Assembly: GCA_016788065.1 (NCBI GenBank)
Contig: JAEUTI010000042.1
Coordinates: forward strand, 1 to 64,000
Length of the DNA: 64,000 bases
Reading direction: 5' to 3'
Source: Bacteroidia bacterium
GTDB lineage: Bacteria > Bacteroidota > Bacteroidia > AKYH767-A > OLB10
Position numbers and translations under genes: made by a program. Below the pieces are notes generated by a model, which saw nothing but the letters and a program-made list of their open reading frames with translations, made no database searches and was not told the DNA's origin. Shown here in pieces: positions 52,517-62,540 of the stretch (position 1 is its first letter; each line of letters opens with the position of its first letter).

Positions 52517-54040
52517 TCAATGGCGGAAATGCCGGACACCGGTCATCACCATTGCCATTCCGTTGGCATTGCAATAGTCAATCGACTCCTGATCTTTTTT
52601 CGATCCTCCGGGCTGAATAACTGCCATAATTCCAGCTTTTCGGGCAATTTCAACACAATCGGGAAATGGAAAAAATGCATCAGAAGCCATCACAGCCCCT
52701 TCCAGACTAAATCCGAATTTCACTGCTTTATCGATTGCCTGTTCCAGGGCATCCACTCTGGATGTTTGTCCAACTCCGGCAGCTACCAGTTTGGAATCTT
52801 TAACCAGAACTATGGTATTCGATCTGCTGTGCTTCACAATTATGTTGGCAATCAGCAAATCGTTAATTTGGTTTTTAGTCGGCTCGACATTTGTAACACA
52901 CTTAAGATCAGACTTTTTCTCGACACATGCATCTCTTTCTTGCCAAAGCACACCGTTAAGAATTGTCCGGAATTGAGCTGGTTGAGTAATCTTCTTTTTT
53001 AATTTTAAAAGCATTCTGTTCTTTTTGGAATTCAGAATTGCGAAGGCTTTTTCAGTAAAAGATGGGGCAATTAGTACTTCAAAGAAGAGATTCCCTATTT
53101 CAGTTGCCAGAGCTTCATCCACCGGAGAAGTAGTAACAATCACTCCACCGAAAGCAGATACAGGATCAGCAGCAAGTGCGGCTTTCCAGTTTTCAAGAGG
53201 AGTACCTCCGGTTGCAACGCCACAGGCATTGTTGTGTTTTAGGATTGCTGTAACCGGAGTTTCAAAATCGAATGCGAGGGAAAGAGCAGCATCAATGTCC
53301 AATAAGTTATTGTAGGATAGCTCTTTGCCGGCAAGTTGCTCCAGCATTTCATCCAATTCCCCATAAAAAACACCTTTCTGATGTGGGTTTTCACCGTACC
53401 GTAATGGGGTTGATGATTCTAAACTTTGTTTGAAAAAGCCCTGATGAGCAGGATCAAACCATGCTGAAATTGCAGTGTCATAATGAGATGTGATTGCAAA
53501 AGCTTTTGATGCCTGTTGCTTGCGGAAATTCAAATCGGTAGAACCATTAGTTGTCTCCAGTGTTTGCAGCAGCAATGGATAATCATTCACAGAAGGAATA
53601 ATGACTACATCATTAAAGTTTTTAGCAGCTGCACGAATGAGGGAAATACCCCCGATATCTATCCTTTCAATGATATCATGTGCAGGAGCTCCCGAGGCAA
53701 CTGTCTTTGAAAACGGATACAAATCCACAATTACCAGATCGATATGAGGTATTTCATATGATTGAAGCTGAGCCACATCATCCTGTAATTCACGACGACC
53801 TAAAATCCCACCAAACACTTTGGGGTGCAATGTTTTAACCCTACCGCCTAAAATCGAAGGGTAATCGGTAATATCCTCAACAGGTACTACAGGAATGTTC
53901 AGTTTTTCAATGAAAGTCTGCGTACCGCCAGTAGCATAAAGTGTAACACCCAATTGGTGCAATTTGATAATTAATTCATCAAGCCCTTCCTTGTGATAAA
54001 CTGAAACAAGGGCTGATCCTATTTTTTTGATATCCGACAT
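52517..54040 (-). CDS. purH: Bifunctional AICAR transformylase/IMP cyclohydrolase
   Basis: 507 residues from ATG 54040 (MSDIKKIGSALVSVYHKEGL matches the family; the frame extends 17 codons further). The last two steps of IMP synthesis. The cyclohydrolase domain (1-130) contains LYATGGTQTFIEK and GGRVKTLHPKVFGGIL. The transformylase domain has RYGENPHQKG, LKHNNACGVATG, SDAFFPFPD and ends QESIDYCNANGMAMVMTGVR. It is upstream of mreB on the same strand, an arrangement common in Bacteroidota. Confidence 0.96.
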   Translation of the reverse strand: MSDIKKIGSALVSVYHKEGLDELIIKLHQLGVTLYATGGTQTFIEKLNIPVVPVEDITDYPSILGGRVKTLHPKVFGGILGRRELQDDVAQLQSYEIPHIDLVIVDLYPFSKTVASGAPAHDIIERIDIGGISLIRAAAKNFNDVVIIPSVNDYPLLLQTLETTNGSTDLNFRKQQASKAFAITSHYDTAISAWFDPAHQGFFKQSLESSTPLRYGENPHQKGVFYGELDEMLEQLAGKELSYNNLLDIDAALSLAFDFETPVTAILKHNNACGVATGGTPLENWKAALAADPVSAFGGVIVTTSPVDEALATEIGNLFFEVLIAPSFTEKAFAILNSKKNRMLLKLKKKITQPAQFRTILNGVLWQERDACVEKKSDLKCVTNVEPTKNQINDLLIANIIVKHSRSNTIVLVKDSKLVAAGVGQTSRVDALEQAIDKAVKFGFSLEGAVMASDAFFPFPDCVEIARKAGIMAVIQPGGSKKDQESIDYCNANGMAMVMTGVRHFRH

Positions 54041-54199
54041 GGGTATAATAAGTAATGAATGCAACTGAAAAAGAACCGCAAAGTTAGTCATTACATCCCT
54101 ACAATTTATATGTGGCTATAAAGATTAACCATCAAATAAAAATTCTAAAAGACCATTAATCGGGAAGGTTTCTGTAATTTTGGGATTCAATCGGGAACT

Positions 54200-55453
54200 G
54201 TGTTTATTTATCTGAAACTTCTTAGAGAAAGTGTGCTGTTTGCCTTCCATGCACTGTCGGTGAATGTGCTTCGTACAGTCCTTTCATTACTGGGAATTAC
54301 TATTGGGATTTTCACCATCATCGTAGTTTTTACGATAGTTGATGCACTTGAGCGAAATGTAAAATCATCGGTTGCATCTCTGGGAGAGAATGTAATTTAT
54401 GTCCAGAAATGGCCCTGGGCTTTTGGTGCAGAATACCCCTGGTGGAAATACTGGCAGCGCCCCTTACCCACCTTTCGTGAAATGGAAGAACTCAGCGAAA
54501 GATCAGGGCTAGCTGAAGCCATGGTATTTCAGGTTTTCCTTTCGGGGAAGACATTGAAATTTGGAGGATCATCACTGGAGAATTCCGATATAGCTGCAGT
54601 CTCCCATGATTTTAACAAAGTAAAAAGCTTTGAACTATCGGATGGCCGTTATTTTACCGAAATGGAGTCTGCGGGAGGCCGACCCATGACTTTAATAGGA
54701 GCTGAAATTGCAGCCAGTTTGTTCAATGAAAGTGACCCGATTGGTAAAGAAATTCAAGCCATGGGCCGTAAACTCACTGTGATTGGAGTCTTTAAAAAAG
54801 AAGGCAGCAGTTTGCTGAATAGCAGTCTCGACAATACCGTTATTATCCCAGTGAATTTTGCCAGAAATATTATGAATCTGAAATCGGAACGACTTGGCCC
54901 GATGATTCAGGTAAAAGGCAAACCCGGTGTTTCCAATGATGAGCTAACCGAGGACTTACGTGGCGTTATGCGTTCTATTCGGAGATTGCGTCCTTTTGAA
55001 GAAGATGATTTTGCATTGAATGAATCCAAATTACTTTCCAATCAGGTCTCTAGCTTATTTGATGTTGTCGGATTAGCAGGCTGGATCATAGGTGGATTTT
55101 CGATTCTTGTTGGTGGTTTTGGCATTGCCAACATTATGTTTGTATCGGTTCGTGAGCGAACCAACCAAATTGGAATTCAAAAATCGCTGGGTGCAAAAAA
55201 TTACTTCATCCTTTTTCAGTTTCTGGCTGAAGCAATTACCCTCTGTCTAATTGGTGGAGCTATTGGATTACTAATTGTATACGTCGTAGCATTAGCAGCA
55301 ACTGAAATGATTGGGTTCGATTTAACCTTAACCATGGGTAACATCATTACCGGACTCCTCATTTCGGCAACAATTGGTATCATTTCAGGCTTTATTCCTG
55401 CCTACACTGCCTCCCAATTAGATCCGGTTGAAGCCATTCGCTCGAACGGATAA
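54200..55453 (+). CDS. MacB/FtsX-type ABC transporter permease
   Basis: 417 residues with a GTG start at 54200. An N-terminal membrane helix (VLRTVLSLLGITIGIFTIIVVF), a MacB_PCD periplasmic domain (about 45-260), then three membrane helices in the FtsX domain (LAGWIIGGFSILVGGFGIANIMFVSVRERTNQIG is its start, with the conserved RERT/IG coupling region) and the end SGFIPAYTASQLDPVEAIRSNG. No ATPase gene is next to it, so it must use one encoded elsewhere. Substrate unknown. It is a single gene. Confidence 0.92.
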   Translation: MFIYLKLLRESVLFAFHALSVNVLRTVLSLLGITIGIFTIIVVFTIVDALERNVKSSVASLGENVIYVQKWPWAFGAEYPWWKYWQRPLPTFREMEELSERSGLAEAMVFQVFLSGKTLKFGGSSLENSDIAAVSHDFNKVKSFELSDGRYFTEMESAGGRPMTLIGAEIAASLFNESDPIGKEIQAMGRKLTVIGVFKKEGSSLLNSSLDNTVIIPVNFARNIMNLKSERLGPMIQVKGKPGVSNDELTEDLRGVMRSIRRLRPFEEDDFALNESKLLSNQVSSLFDVVGLAGWIIGGFSILVGGFGIANIMFVSVRERTNQIGIQKSLGAKNYFILFQFLAEAITLCLIGGAIGLLIVYVVALAATEMIGFDLTLTMGNIITGLLISATIGIISGFIPAYTASQLDPVEAIRSNG

Positions 55454-55665
55454 TTGTTAAAAACTTGTTAAATAATATTGAATTTTAGAAATTTCTGCAA
55501 GCATGATAAAATATGATATATATCATATTTAGTTTCACTTTCGAATGTAGAATTTTTTCGACCAAGTTGATTTTTAGGGTAATAGATGCCACATAAGCCA
55601 ATTTTCAATTGACCTCCCAGCAGGAATCAGATTGGTAATTGAGCTTGAAAACAAGCTCATCATCC

Positions 55666-55881
55666 TTAATTTTTAAACAGTTCGCTGATATGAACGTTTA
55701 ATGCATTGCTGATTTTAAAAAGTGTAAAAATGGTCACGTTTGTCTGCCCAGATTCTATTCTTGACATAGTGGCCTTTTCAAAATCGCATAAATTCGCAAG
55801 ATCTGATTGTGATAATTTTTTGTCTTTCCTGATAGATTTGATGCGAGCACCAATCTCAATCAGGATCTTAGTTTGTGGCAT
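55666..55881 (-). CDS. XRE-family helix-turn-helix regulator
   Basis: 71 residues, essentially one HTH_3 domain: IGARIKSIRKDKKLSQSDLA, NLCDFEKATMSRIESGQTNV, TIFTLFKISNALNVHISELF. It is a small cytoplasmic DNA-binding protein. No partner toxin or phage gene is adjacent. An inverted repeat (GAGCTTG AAAA CAAGCTC, about 55638-55655) lies just after its stop and could be a weak terminator. Confidence 0.88.
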   Translation of the reverse strand: MPQTKILIEIGARIKSIRKDKKLSQSDLANLCDFEKATMSRIESGQTNVTIFTLFKISNALNVHISELFKN

Positions 55882-56166
55882 AGGTTGTTACTTACGCAAT
55901 GATGTAAATAATTCTTAACATAAAAGTTGTTTTAAATAACAATCGCAGTAATGTAGATTCATTATAAATAAATTGAGGATTTGTTAAAGGTTTTTCAATC
56001 AAATTTGTTCCAAGTAGCGTGAGACCGCCTTTGTCAGGTTGGTGCAAAAACATGTTAGCAAACTGTCAAAAAGCCTTGATTTTCCCGTTTTTTGTATTTA
56101 ACTTAGCGTTCTGATTTTCCCAATCAATTCTACCCCAGGGATGCCAAACAATCCTAATTTCATCTA

Positions 56167-58104
56167 ATGAAAAACAGTTTACTGGTTCTAGGAGTACTTT
56201 GTAGCCTCATACTCATATTAAGTAATTTCACGATTAAAATGGATGCGGCTCAGCCGTTTCATACTCCGCAGGAATTAGCCATAATTCAGCACCGGATGCA
56301 GACACCTATTGGTCCCGGGGAATACTTTCAGCCTTCTTCAAGTTGCAGAGGTTGCCATGGGTTTGATACTTTGGGTTTTGCAAATGTTGATGAAAATGGA
56401 ATCGATGTGAACTTATTTGATCGCTGGCAAAGCACTATGATGGCACTAAGTGCTAAAGATCCATTATGGAGAGCAAAGGTTAGCCAGGAAATATTAGTAA
56501 ATCCGGCTCATGCATTAGGGTTACAGACGAAATGCACATCGTGTCATGCTCCAATGGGACATTACAATGCTATTTACCATGGAGCCACTTCCTATACCAT
56601 TGCAGATCTTGTAAATGATTCTTTGGGTTTGGATGGTGTTTCTTGTGCGGGTTGTCATACCATCGGACCATCGGTTGGTTCAACTTTTTCAGGAATCATT
56701 CCCTACGATACCACCCGAAATATATATGGGCCTTTTACATTCCCATTTGCGGGCCCCATGCAATTATATGAAGGATATACTCCTGTTTACAGTCCGCATA
56801 TGGACAATTCAGCAGTTTGTTCTTCCTGTCATACCCTAATTACTGAGACAGTTGATTTAGCAGGAAATTATACCGGCGGACAATTTGTTGAACAAGCAAC
56901 GTACCATGAATATCTGAATTCTGATTTTCCGGCAAACAATATAAAATGCCAGACCTGCCATATGCCTCAGGTTGCCGATCCAATTGTAATTGCGAACGGC
57001 TATTTATCTTTACAGGCCAGATTTCCATTTAATCAGCACACATTCGCAGGGGCCAACCATTTTATGCTTGACCTGATAAAGAATAATAAGAGCAGCCTGG
57101 ATATAAATGTTCCTGATGCCAATTTCGATAGTTCGATGGCTGCGAATTTGCACATGTTGCAAAAGCAGTCTGTCGAATTTGAATTGATTAATGATGGCAT
57201 TACCGGAGACACTGCCTATTTCAGAGTAAAAATCACTAATAAAGCAGGACACAAGTTCCCATCTGGTTATCCATCGCGTCGGGCCGTATTACAACTCGTA
57301 ATGCTGGATGCATTCAATGATACGATCTTCCGTTCCGGAATTTTCGATTCAGAATACAGGGTTACCGGAGAAACACCGCAATTCGAACAACATCATGCGG
57401 TAATTAATCAGGATAACAAAACACAGATTTATGAAATGGTGATGGGTGATGTAAATGGCGACTTTACCTCTGTGTTAGAACGTGCAGCAATTTTATTAAA
57501 AGATAATCGGATTCCTCCTACCGGATTTACCACAACTGCTCCGATGTACGACACTGTAATGATATCGGCCGATGCACTTGCAGATGCTGATTTCAATAAA
57601 GTTGGTTCTGTAGAAGGAAGTGGAATTGATGAGGTAATTTACAAAATTCCGGTTGCCGGTTATACCGGGACGGTTTCTGTCAAGGCCAAACTATATTATC
57701 AGGCAGTTCCTCCAAAATGGCTCGATGAAATGTTTACTTTGAACAGTGCAGCTATTGATACCTTCCGGAATATGTACATGGCAGCTGATAAGGATCCTAT
57801 TCTGGTTGCTGCAGATAGTCTCACCGATGTTTTGAGCGGCATTAATCAATTAAACACTGTTAAAGAAGACATACAGGTTTGGCCAACCATTACGTCCGGG
57901 CGTGAAATAAATTTCACTATCCACACAAACAATCCGGTTGTCACTGTCAGCTTGTATACTTCCAATGGAAAAAAAATAAGTCAATTGAATAACAGATACA
58001 CAAAAGGCACTCATAAGTATACGCTGCCTGATGTTGCCGGGACTTATCTGTTGAAAATAACGACATCTGAAAAATCATATTACAAAAAAATAGTAAAATA
58101 TTAA
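56167..58104 (+). CDS. Exported five-heme cytochrome c with T9SS sorting domain
   Basis: 645 residues. A signal peptide (4-22) is followed by five CxxCH haem c sites: C60 (CRGCH), C123 (CTSCH), C160 (CAGCH), C218 (CSSCH) and C261 (CQTCH). The middle (about 320-560) is beta-rich with FRVKITNKAGHKFPSGYPSRR, like the C-terminal half of multihaem cytochromes of the c554 type. The end (about 570-645, VSLYTSNGKKISQL ... GTYLLKITTSEKSYYKKIVKY) is a T9SS type-A sorting domain, so the haems should end up on the cell surface or outside. It lies 53 bp before the FG-GAP protein. Electron donor and acceptor are unknown. Confidence 0.92.
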   Translation: MKNSLLVLGVLCSLILILSNFTIKMDAAQPFHTPQELAIIQHRMQTPIGPGEYFQPSSSCRGCHGFDTLGFANVDENGIDVNLFDRWQSTMMALSAKDPLWRAKVSQEILVNPAHALGLQTKCTSCHAPMGHYNAIYHGATSYTIADLVNDSLGLDGVSCAGCHTIGPSVGSTFSGIIPYDTTRNIYGPFTFPFAGPMQLYEGYTPVYSPHMDNSAVCSSCHTLITETVDLAGNYTGGQFVEQATYHEYLNSDFPANNIKCQTCHMPQVADPIVIANGYLSLQARFPFNQHTFAGANHFMLDLIKNNKSSLDINVPDANFDSSMAANLHMLQKQSVEFELINDGITGDTAYFRVKITNKAGHKFPSGYPSRRAVLQLVMLDAFNDTIFRSGIFDSEYRVTGETPQFEQHHAVINQDNKTQIYEMVMGDVNGDFTSVLERAAILLKDNRIPPTGFTTTAPMYDTVMISADALADADFNKVGSVEGSGIDEVIYKIPVAGYTGTVSVKAKLYYQAVPPKWLDEMFTLNSAAIDTFRNMYMAADKDPILVAADSLTDVLSGINQLNTVKEDIQVWPTITSGREINFTIHTNNPVVTVSLYTSNGKKISQLNNRYTKGTHKYTLPDVAGTYLLKITTSEKSYYKKIVKY

Positions 58105-58157
58105 TTTGAATTCCTGACCACATCATATCAATCGCAAAAACCAAAAACTCCAATTAA

Positions 58158-61025
58158 ATGAAAAAAACATTACGTATTGCAACCATGGCGATGCTTCTCT
58201 GCAGCATGAATGCGCTTCAACAGCAGGCAGCAGCTCAGCCAACCTTTACCAATGCCAACAGCAGACTTACTAACTCCAACTTCCGAAGTGGATGTGCAGT
58301 TACAGTTGTTGACGTTAATAATGACGGGCTTGATGATATCGTCAGGATGAATCAGGGTCATATGATTAACCTGGAGCTACAGGACAGAGAAGGGAATTTT
58401 GAAAACTACTTTATTGCCGATATTTCTCCGGGAGGTGGAAGCTCATGGGCGATGACCATGGCTGATGTGGATCACAATGGATGGAAAGATGTTGTTGCTG
58501 ATGGCGCAAGTGGAATTCGCTTGGTGAAGATATTCGAATCGGGAGGTGTGATTACTTCTACTAATACACTTCTTGCCAATTCAGGCTTCTTTTTGCAGAA
58601 TGCAACTTTCTGCGATATGAATAATGATGGATGGATTGATCTCTTTTGTTGCGATGACAACGATGCAAGTAAGCTTTATCTGAATGATGGCGCCGGGAAT
58701 CTGAACCCTTCTACCTTTGTGAATTTTGCAGTAAACCCAACAGTATTTTATGGTGGTGATCCTGCTGATTCCGGAAATTACGGAAGTGCATGGATTGATT
58801 TCGATAATGATCAGGATCTTGATTTATATGTTGCACATTGCCGTCAGAGCACTTCCAGTCCAACTGATTTACGCAGAATTAACCGCTTGTTCGTAAACGA
58901 TGGCTCTAACAATTTTACGGAGCAGGCAGGAGCATTTGGTATTGATGTAGGCTGGCAAACATGGACTTCAAGTTTTGGAGATATTGATAATGATGGCGAC
59001 CTGGATCTGATGCTTACCAACCATGATCATACAAGCCAGATATTTGAAAATGATGGCACCGGTCACTATACTGAACTTACCAATACAGGATTTAACACCA
59101 ACTCTATCACACCAATTGAATCTGTAATGGAAGATTTTGATAATGATGGATTCATCGACATTTTAGTAACCGGTGATGAGTGGGTTTACCATCGTAACAA
59201 CGGTAACAAAACTTTCACCAGAGTAACATCCATGTTTGCAAACAATGGAATGCTGTCATTTGCAACAGGTGATTTGAATCATGATGGCTTCATTGATATT
59301 TATGCTTCCTATGGAAATATTTATCAATCACCTTCCAACACCTATGATGATGTGTTGTATCTGAACAATAAAAACAGCAATAATTTTATTACTTTCAATC
59401 TTGAAGGAACAACCAGTAACAAAGGAGCAATTGGAGCACGCGCAACCATCTATGGTCCCTGGGGAGTTCAAATCCGTGAAGTAAGAGCCGGCGAAAGCTA
59501 TGGTACCTGCAACTCATTTCAATTGCATTTCGGTTTGGGACAAGAAACCGATGTAGATTCTGCTGTTGTATGGTTTCCTTCAGGAAACACCACTACATTT
59601 ACGAATTTAGATGCAAATCAATTTGTAACTGTTGTTGAAGGAGGCTGTACTGTTACAGGAAATATCATTCCTGGTCCATATATTATTTGCACCGGACAAA
59701 CACTTACATTAAATGCCCCTGCAGGATTTACTTCTTATTTATGGAATGATGGAAGTACAGGTGCTTCCCTTACTGTTTCTGCTGCCGGAAGTTATAATGT
59801 AATGGTAACTGATGCTTTAGGTTGTTCTAACATTTCTGCAAGCATAGAATTACTGGTTAGTCCTGATGAAACTCCAACTGTTTCCACTACCGGTGATCTT
59901 ATTTTCTGCGAAGGCGGATCAACAACACTCACAAGTACTGCCGCACTCTCCTATGTGTGGTCTGATGGCTCCACGTCTCAAAGCATTACACCATCCACAA
60001 CAGGATGTTATACTGTAACTATTCAGGGAGTTTGTAACACTTTCTCCTCTACTCCTGTTTGTGTAACGGTATTGGATGCTCCTGAACCTGTAACAACAGG
60101 TGCTGCAGGACCGCCATTATCTACGCTGTTGCTTTCAGCTACCGGCGATAGTCTTTCCTGGTATGATCAGCAAACAGGTGGCACATTGCTGGCTAATGGA
60201 AGTTCTTATACTACTCCACCATTGGCGACTACTACAACCTATTGGGTTGACAATACTACGAGCTACCCTGGAGATGTTTCATTTACCGGACAAACTTATC
60301 ATTCAGGAACAGCATTCAGCGGAAGTGGAGCAACCAATTCCAATGTTGAGTTTGATGTATTGGGTAATGCTACTCTGGTATCAGTAAAAGTTTATACCGA
60401 CACTCCGGGTGATCGTGAAATTCAGCTTAAGAATGCTGCCGGCACCGTTTTAAACAGCTTACTGGTAAACATTCCTATTGACAGTTCACGAGTAACATTA
60501 AACTTTCCATTAGTACCTGGTACCGGTTATGAACTTACAACAAATCCTGTAGTTAATAATTCAAGTTTCGGATTTAACGGACCACGTTTGCGCAGAAGCA
60601 GTACAGGTGTTGCTTATCCTTATCAGGTAGCAAATGTTATTTCCTTGACCGGATCAAATCAAGGTGGGTCATTCTACTACTATTTCTATGACTGGGAAGT
60701 ACAAGAGCCTTCATACGTATGTGTGAGCGACCGTGTTCCTGTTGTTGCTGATATTACAACCGGCATAGGCTCTGTAAATGCTACTGATGGAATTCAGGTT
60801 TATCCTAACCCTGCAAGCTATGAAGTAACCGTTGAATTTGCTGAAGCAACCATGGGCAGTGTTGAATTAACTGATCTTTCAGGAAGAGTAATTAAAACAC
60901 AAGCTATTGCTCTTGCTACTTCAGGTAAAGTTAAAATCGATCTTTCAGGAATTGCAAAAGGATCTTATCAGTTGAGAATTTTATCTGACAAATCAGAATC
61001 AGTTAAAAGAATCACAGTAAAATAA
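58158..61025 (+). CDS. Secreted FG-GAP/UnbV-domain protein with T9SS sorting domain
   Basis: 955 residues with a signal peptide (1-27). Seven calcium-binding-type FG-GAP motifs (DVNNDGLDDIV, DVDHNGWKDVV, DMNNDGWIDLF, DFDNDQDLDLY, DIDNDGDLDLM, DFDNDGFIDIL, DLNHDGFIDIY) form a probable seven-bladed propeller over residues 40-400. An ASPIC/UnbV domain (about 420-500, GAIGARATIYG, LHFGLGQ) follows, then two Ig-like CHU-type domains, a jelly-roll-like section and a T9SS type-A sorting domain at the end (IQVYPNPASYEVTVEF). The pair with the cytochrome suggests co-expression at the cell surface. It has a strong terminator. Confidence 0.9.
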   Translation: MKKTLRIATMAMLLCSMNALQQQAAAQPTFTNANSRLTNSNFRSGCAVTVVDVNNDGLDDIVRMNQGHMINLELQDREGNFENYFIADISPGGGSSWAMTMADVDHNGWKDVVADGASGIRLVKIFESGGVITSTNTLLANSGFFLQNATFCDMNNDGWIDLFCCDDNDASKLYLNDGAGNLNPSTFVNFAVNPTVFYGGDPADSGNYGSAWIDFDNDQDLDLYVAHCRQSTSSPTDLRRINRLFVNDGSNNFTEQAGAFGIDVGWQTWTSSFGDIDNDGDLDLMLTNHDHTSQIFENDGTGHYTELTNTGFNTNSITPIESVMEDFDNDGFIDILVTGDEWVYHRNNGNKTFTRVTSMFANNGMLSFATGDLNHDGFIDIYASYGNIYQSPSNTYDDVLYLNNKNSNNFITFNLEGTTSNKGAIGARATIYGPWGVQIREVRAGESYGTCNSFQLHFGLGQETDVDSAVVWFPSGNTTTFTNLDANQFVTVVEGGCTVTGNIIPGPYIICTGQTLTLNAPAGFTSYLWNDGSTGASLTVSAAGSYNVMVTDALGCSNISASIELLVSPDETPTVSTTGDLIFCEGGSTTLTSTAALSYVWSDGSTSQSITPSTTGCYTVTIQGVCNTFSSTPVCVTVLDAPEPVTTGAAGPPLSTLLLSATGDSLSWYDQQTGGTLLANGSSYTTPPLATTTTYWVDNTTSYPGDVSFTGQTYHSGTAFSGSGATNSNVEFDVLGNATLVSVKVYTDTPGDREIQLKNAAGTVLNSLLVNIPIDSSRVTLNFPLVPGTGYELTTNPVVNNSSFGFNGPRLRRSSTGVAYPYQVANVISLTGSNQGGSFYYYFYDWEVQEPSYVCVSDRVPVVADITTGIGSVNATDGIQVYPNPASYEVTVEFAEATMGSVELTDLSGRVIKTQAIALATSGKVKIDLSGIAKGSYQLRILSDKSESVKRITVK

Positions 61026-61040
61026 TAAAGTACCGATATA

Positions 61041-61074
61041 AAAAAAGGCTCCGGAATCCGGAGCCTTTTTTTTT
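61041..61074. terminator. Bidirectional terminator between the FG-GAP gene and pyk
   Basis: 8-bp stem GGCTCCGG-AAT-CCGGAGCC with an A-run to the left and T-run to the right, so it works in both directions. Confidence 0.93.
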
Positions 61075-61094
61075 GGCAAATATTTTTATTTTTT

Positions 61095-62525
61095 TTAGTT
61101 GATCACATTTAATTTGATCGTATTCGCCATTCCTCTTTCATCCAATGGTGTACTGAAAACATTGATAGCCATGTCGCCGGTTTCCAGATAACCTTTTTCT
61201 TTGAGAAAAAATTTGATATCTTTAATAGTGTTGTCGGTACTTTCATATTTATTGTAGAAAAAAGCCTGAACACCCCAAACCAGACTAAGCATATTCAAAA
61301 TACTTCTGTTGTCCGTAAAAATAAAAATATTGCAGTCGGGGCGCTGACTCGAAATGCGGTAAGCGGTATAACCTGAATGCGTCATCGCAATAATTGCTTT
61401 CGCACCCGATTGCTGTGCCATTACACAGGAATTATAACATACCGAATCAGAAATAAAAGATTTAGAATGCTTCACCGGTTGAATATGACGGTTGTAAATC
61501 ACAGATTCACTTTCCACCATTGCAATAATCTTTGTCATTGATTCAATAACCTTAACGGGGAACTGTCCAACAGAAGTTTCGGCGCTTAACATCAGTGCAT
61601 CTGCGCCATCGAAAACAGCATTGGCAACATCATTAGTTTCGGCTCTGGTCGGGCGATAGTTCAGAATCATGCTTTCCATCATTTGAGTAGCGATGATTAC
61701 CGGCTTGGAGGCTGCAATGGCTTTGCTCACAAGCATTTTTTGAATCACCGGCACTTTCTCCATGGCCATTTCCACACCCAAATCGCCTCTTGCAACCATG
61801 ATAGCATCGGTTGCTTTCACAATATTATCGATATCACGAACTGCTTCCGGTTTTTCGATTTTGGCAATTACTCGGGTGGTTTTATTGTTTTGCTTTATAA
61901 TTTCTTTAAGTTCTGAAATATCTGTTGCCGAACGAACAAAGGAGAGACCTATCCATTCCACATTATTTTTAAGAGCAAACTCCAGATCTTCTTTATCCTT
62001 TTCAGTAAGAGATGGGAGTGAAATTTTAGTGTAGGGAAGATTAATTCCTTTCTTAGAAGATAAAGGACCACCATGAATTACTTTTGCAGTTACTTCTTCC
62101 TTTTCGGCTTTAGCAATAACCTGCAGTTCAATTTTCCCATCATCAATCAATACTGTATCCCCAACATGCACATCATCATGAAACAGTGGATACTTAATTT
62201 GTATTTTTTCTTTTGTACCGATGCATTTAACGATTGTCAGAATCAGAGTTTCATCTTCAGTAAGATGAATAAGATTATTTTCAATATCACCGATACGCAT
62301 TTTGGGGCCTTGTAAATCATACAGAACGGCAACTTTCAGCTTTTTATCTTCATTCAGCTTCCGAACCATATCAATTGCTTCCTGATGCATTGCATGATCA
62401 CCATGAGAAGCATTAATTCGGCAAACATTTACACCGGCTTTAATCATTGCTTCAAGCACACCCGGAGCCATTGATGCAGGCCCCATGGTGGCAATGATTT
62501 TAGTTTTATTTAATTTTTTTACCAT
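61095..62525 (-). CDS. pyk: Pyruvate kinase
   Basis: 476 residues. ATP formation from PEP at the end of glycolysis. TKIIATMGPASMAP and VCRINASHGDH form the N-terminal substrate site, KVAVLYDLQGPKMRIG follows, IMVARGDLGVEM carries the Mg/PEP ligands, and MLSAETSVGQFPVKVIESM closes the barrel. The C-terminal domain is short and ends DERGMANTIKLNVIN. It follows the IPExxxVDY gene by 15 bp; this pair is a known Bacteroidota arrangement. Confidence 0.96.
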   Translation of the reverse strand: MVKKLNKTKIIATMGPASMAPGVLEAMIKAGVNVCRINASHGDHAMHQEAIDMVRKLNEDKKLKVAVLYDLQGPKMRIGDIENNLIHLTEDETLILTIVKCIGTKEKIQIKYPLFHDDVHVGDTVLIDDGKIELQVIAKAEKEEVTAKVIHGGPLSSKKGINLPYTKISLPSLTEKDKEDLEFALKNNVEWIGLSFVRSATDISELKEIIKQNNKTTRVIAKIEKPEAVRDIDNIVKATDAIMVARGDLGVEMAMEKVPVIQKMLVSKAIAASKPVIIATQMMESMILNYRPTRAETNDVANAVFDGADALMLSAETSVGQFPVKVIESMTKIIAMVESESVIYNRHIQPVKHSKSFISDSVCYNSCVMAQQSGAKAIIAMTHSGYTAYRISSQRPDCNIFIFTDNRSILNMLSLVWGVQAFFYNKYESTDNTIKDIKFFLKEKGYLETGDMAINVFSTPLDERGMANTIKLNVIN

Positions 62526-62540
62526 TTCTTTTTTCGAAAT

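Noticed and set aside
55666-55881. Toxin-antitoxin or phage immunity region
   Set aside because: The XRE protein is alone; no toxin-like or phage gene flanks it.
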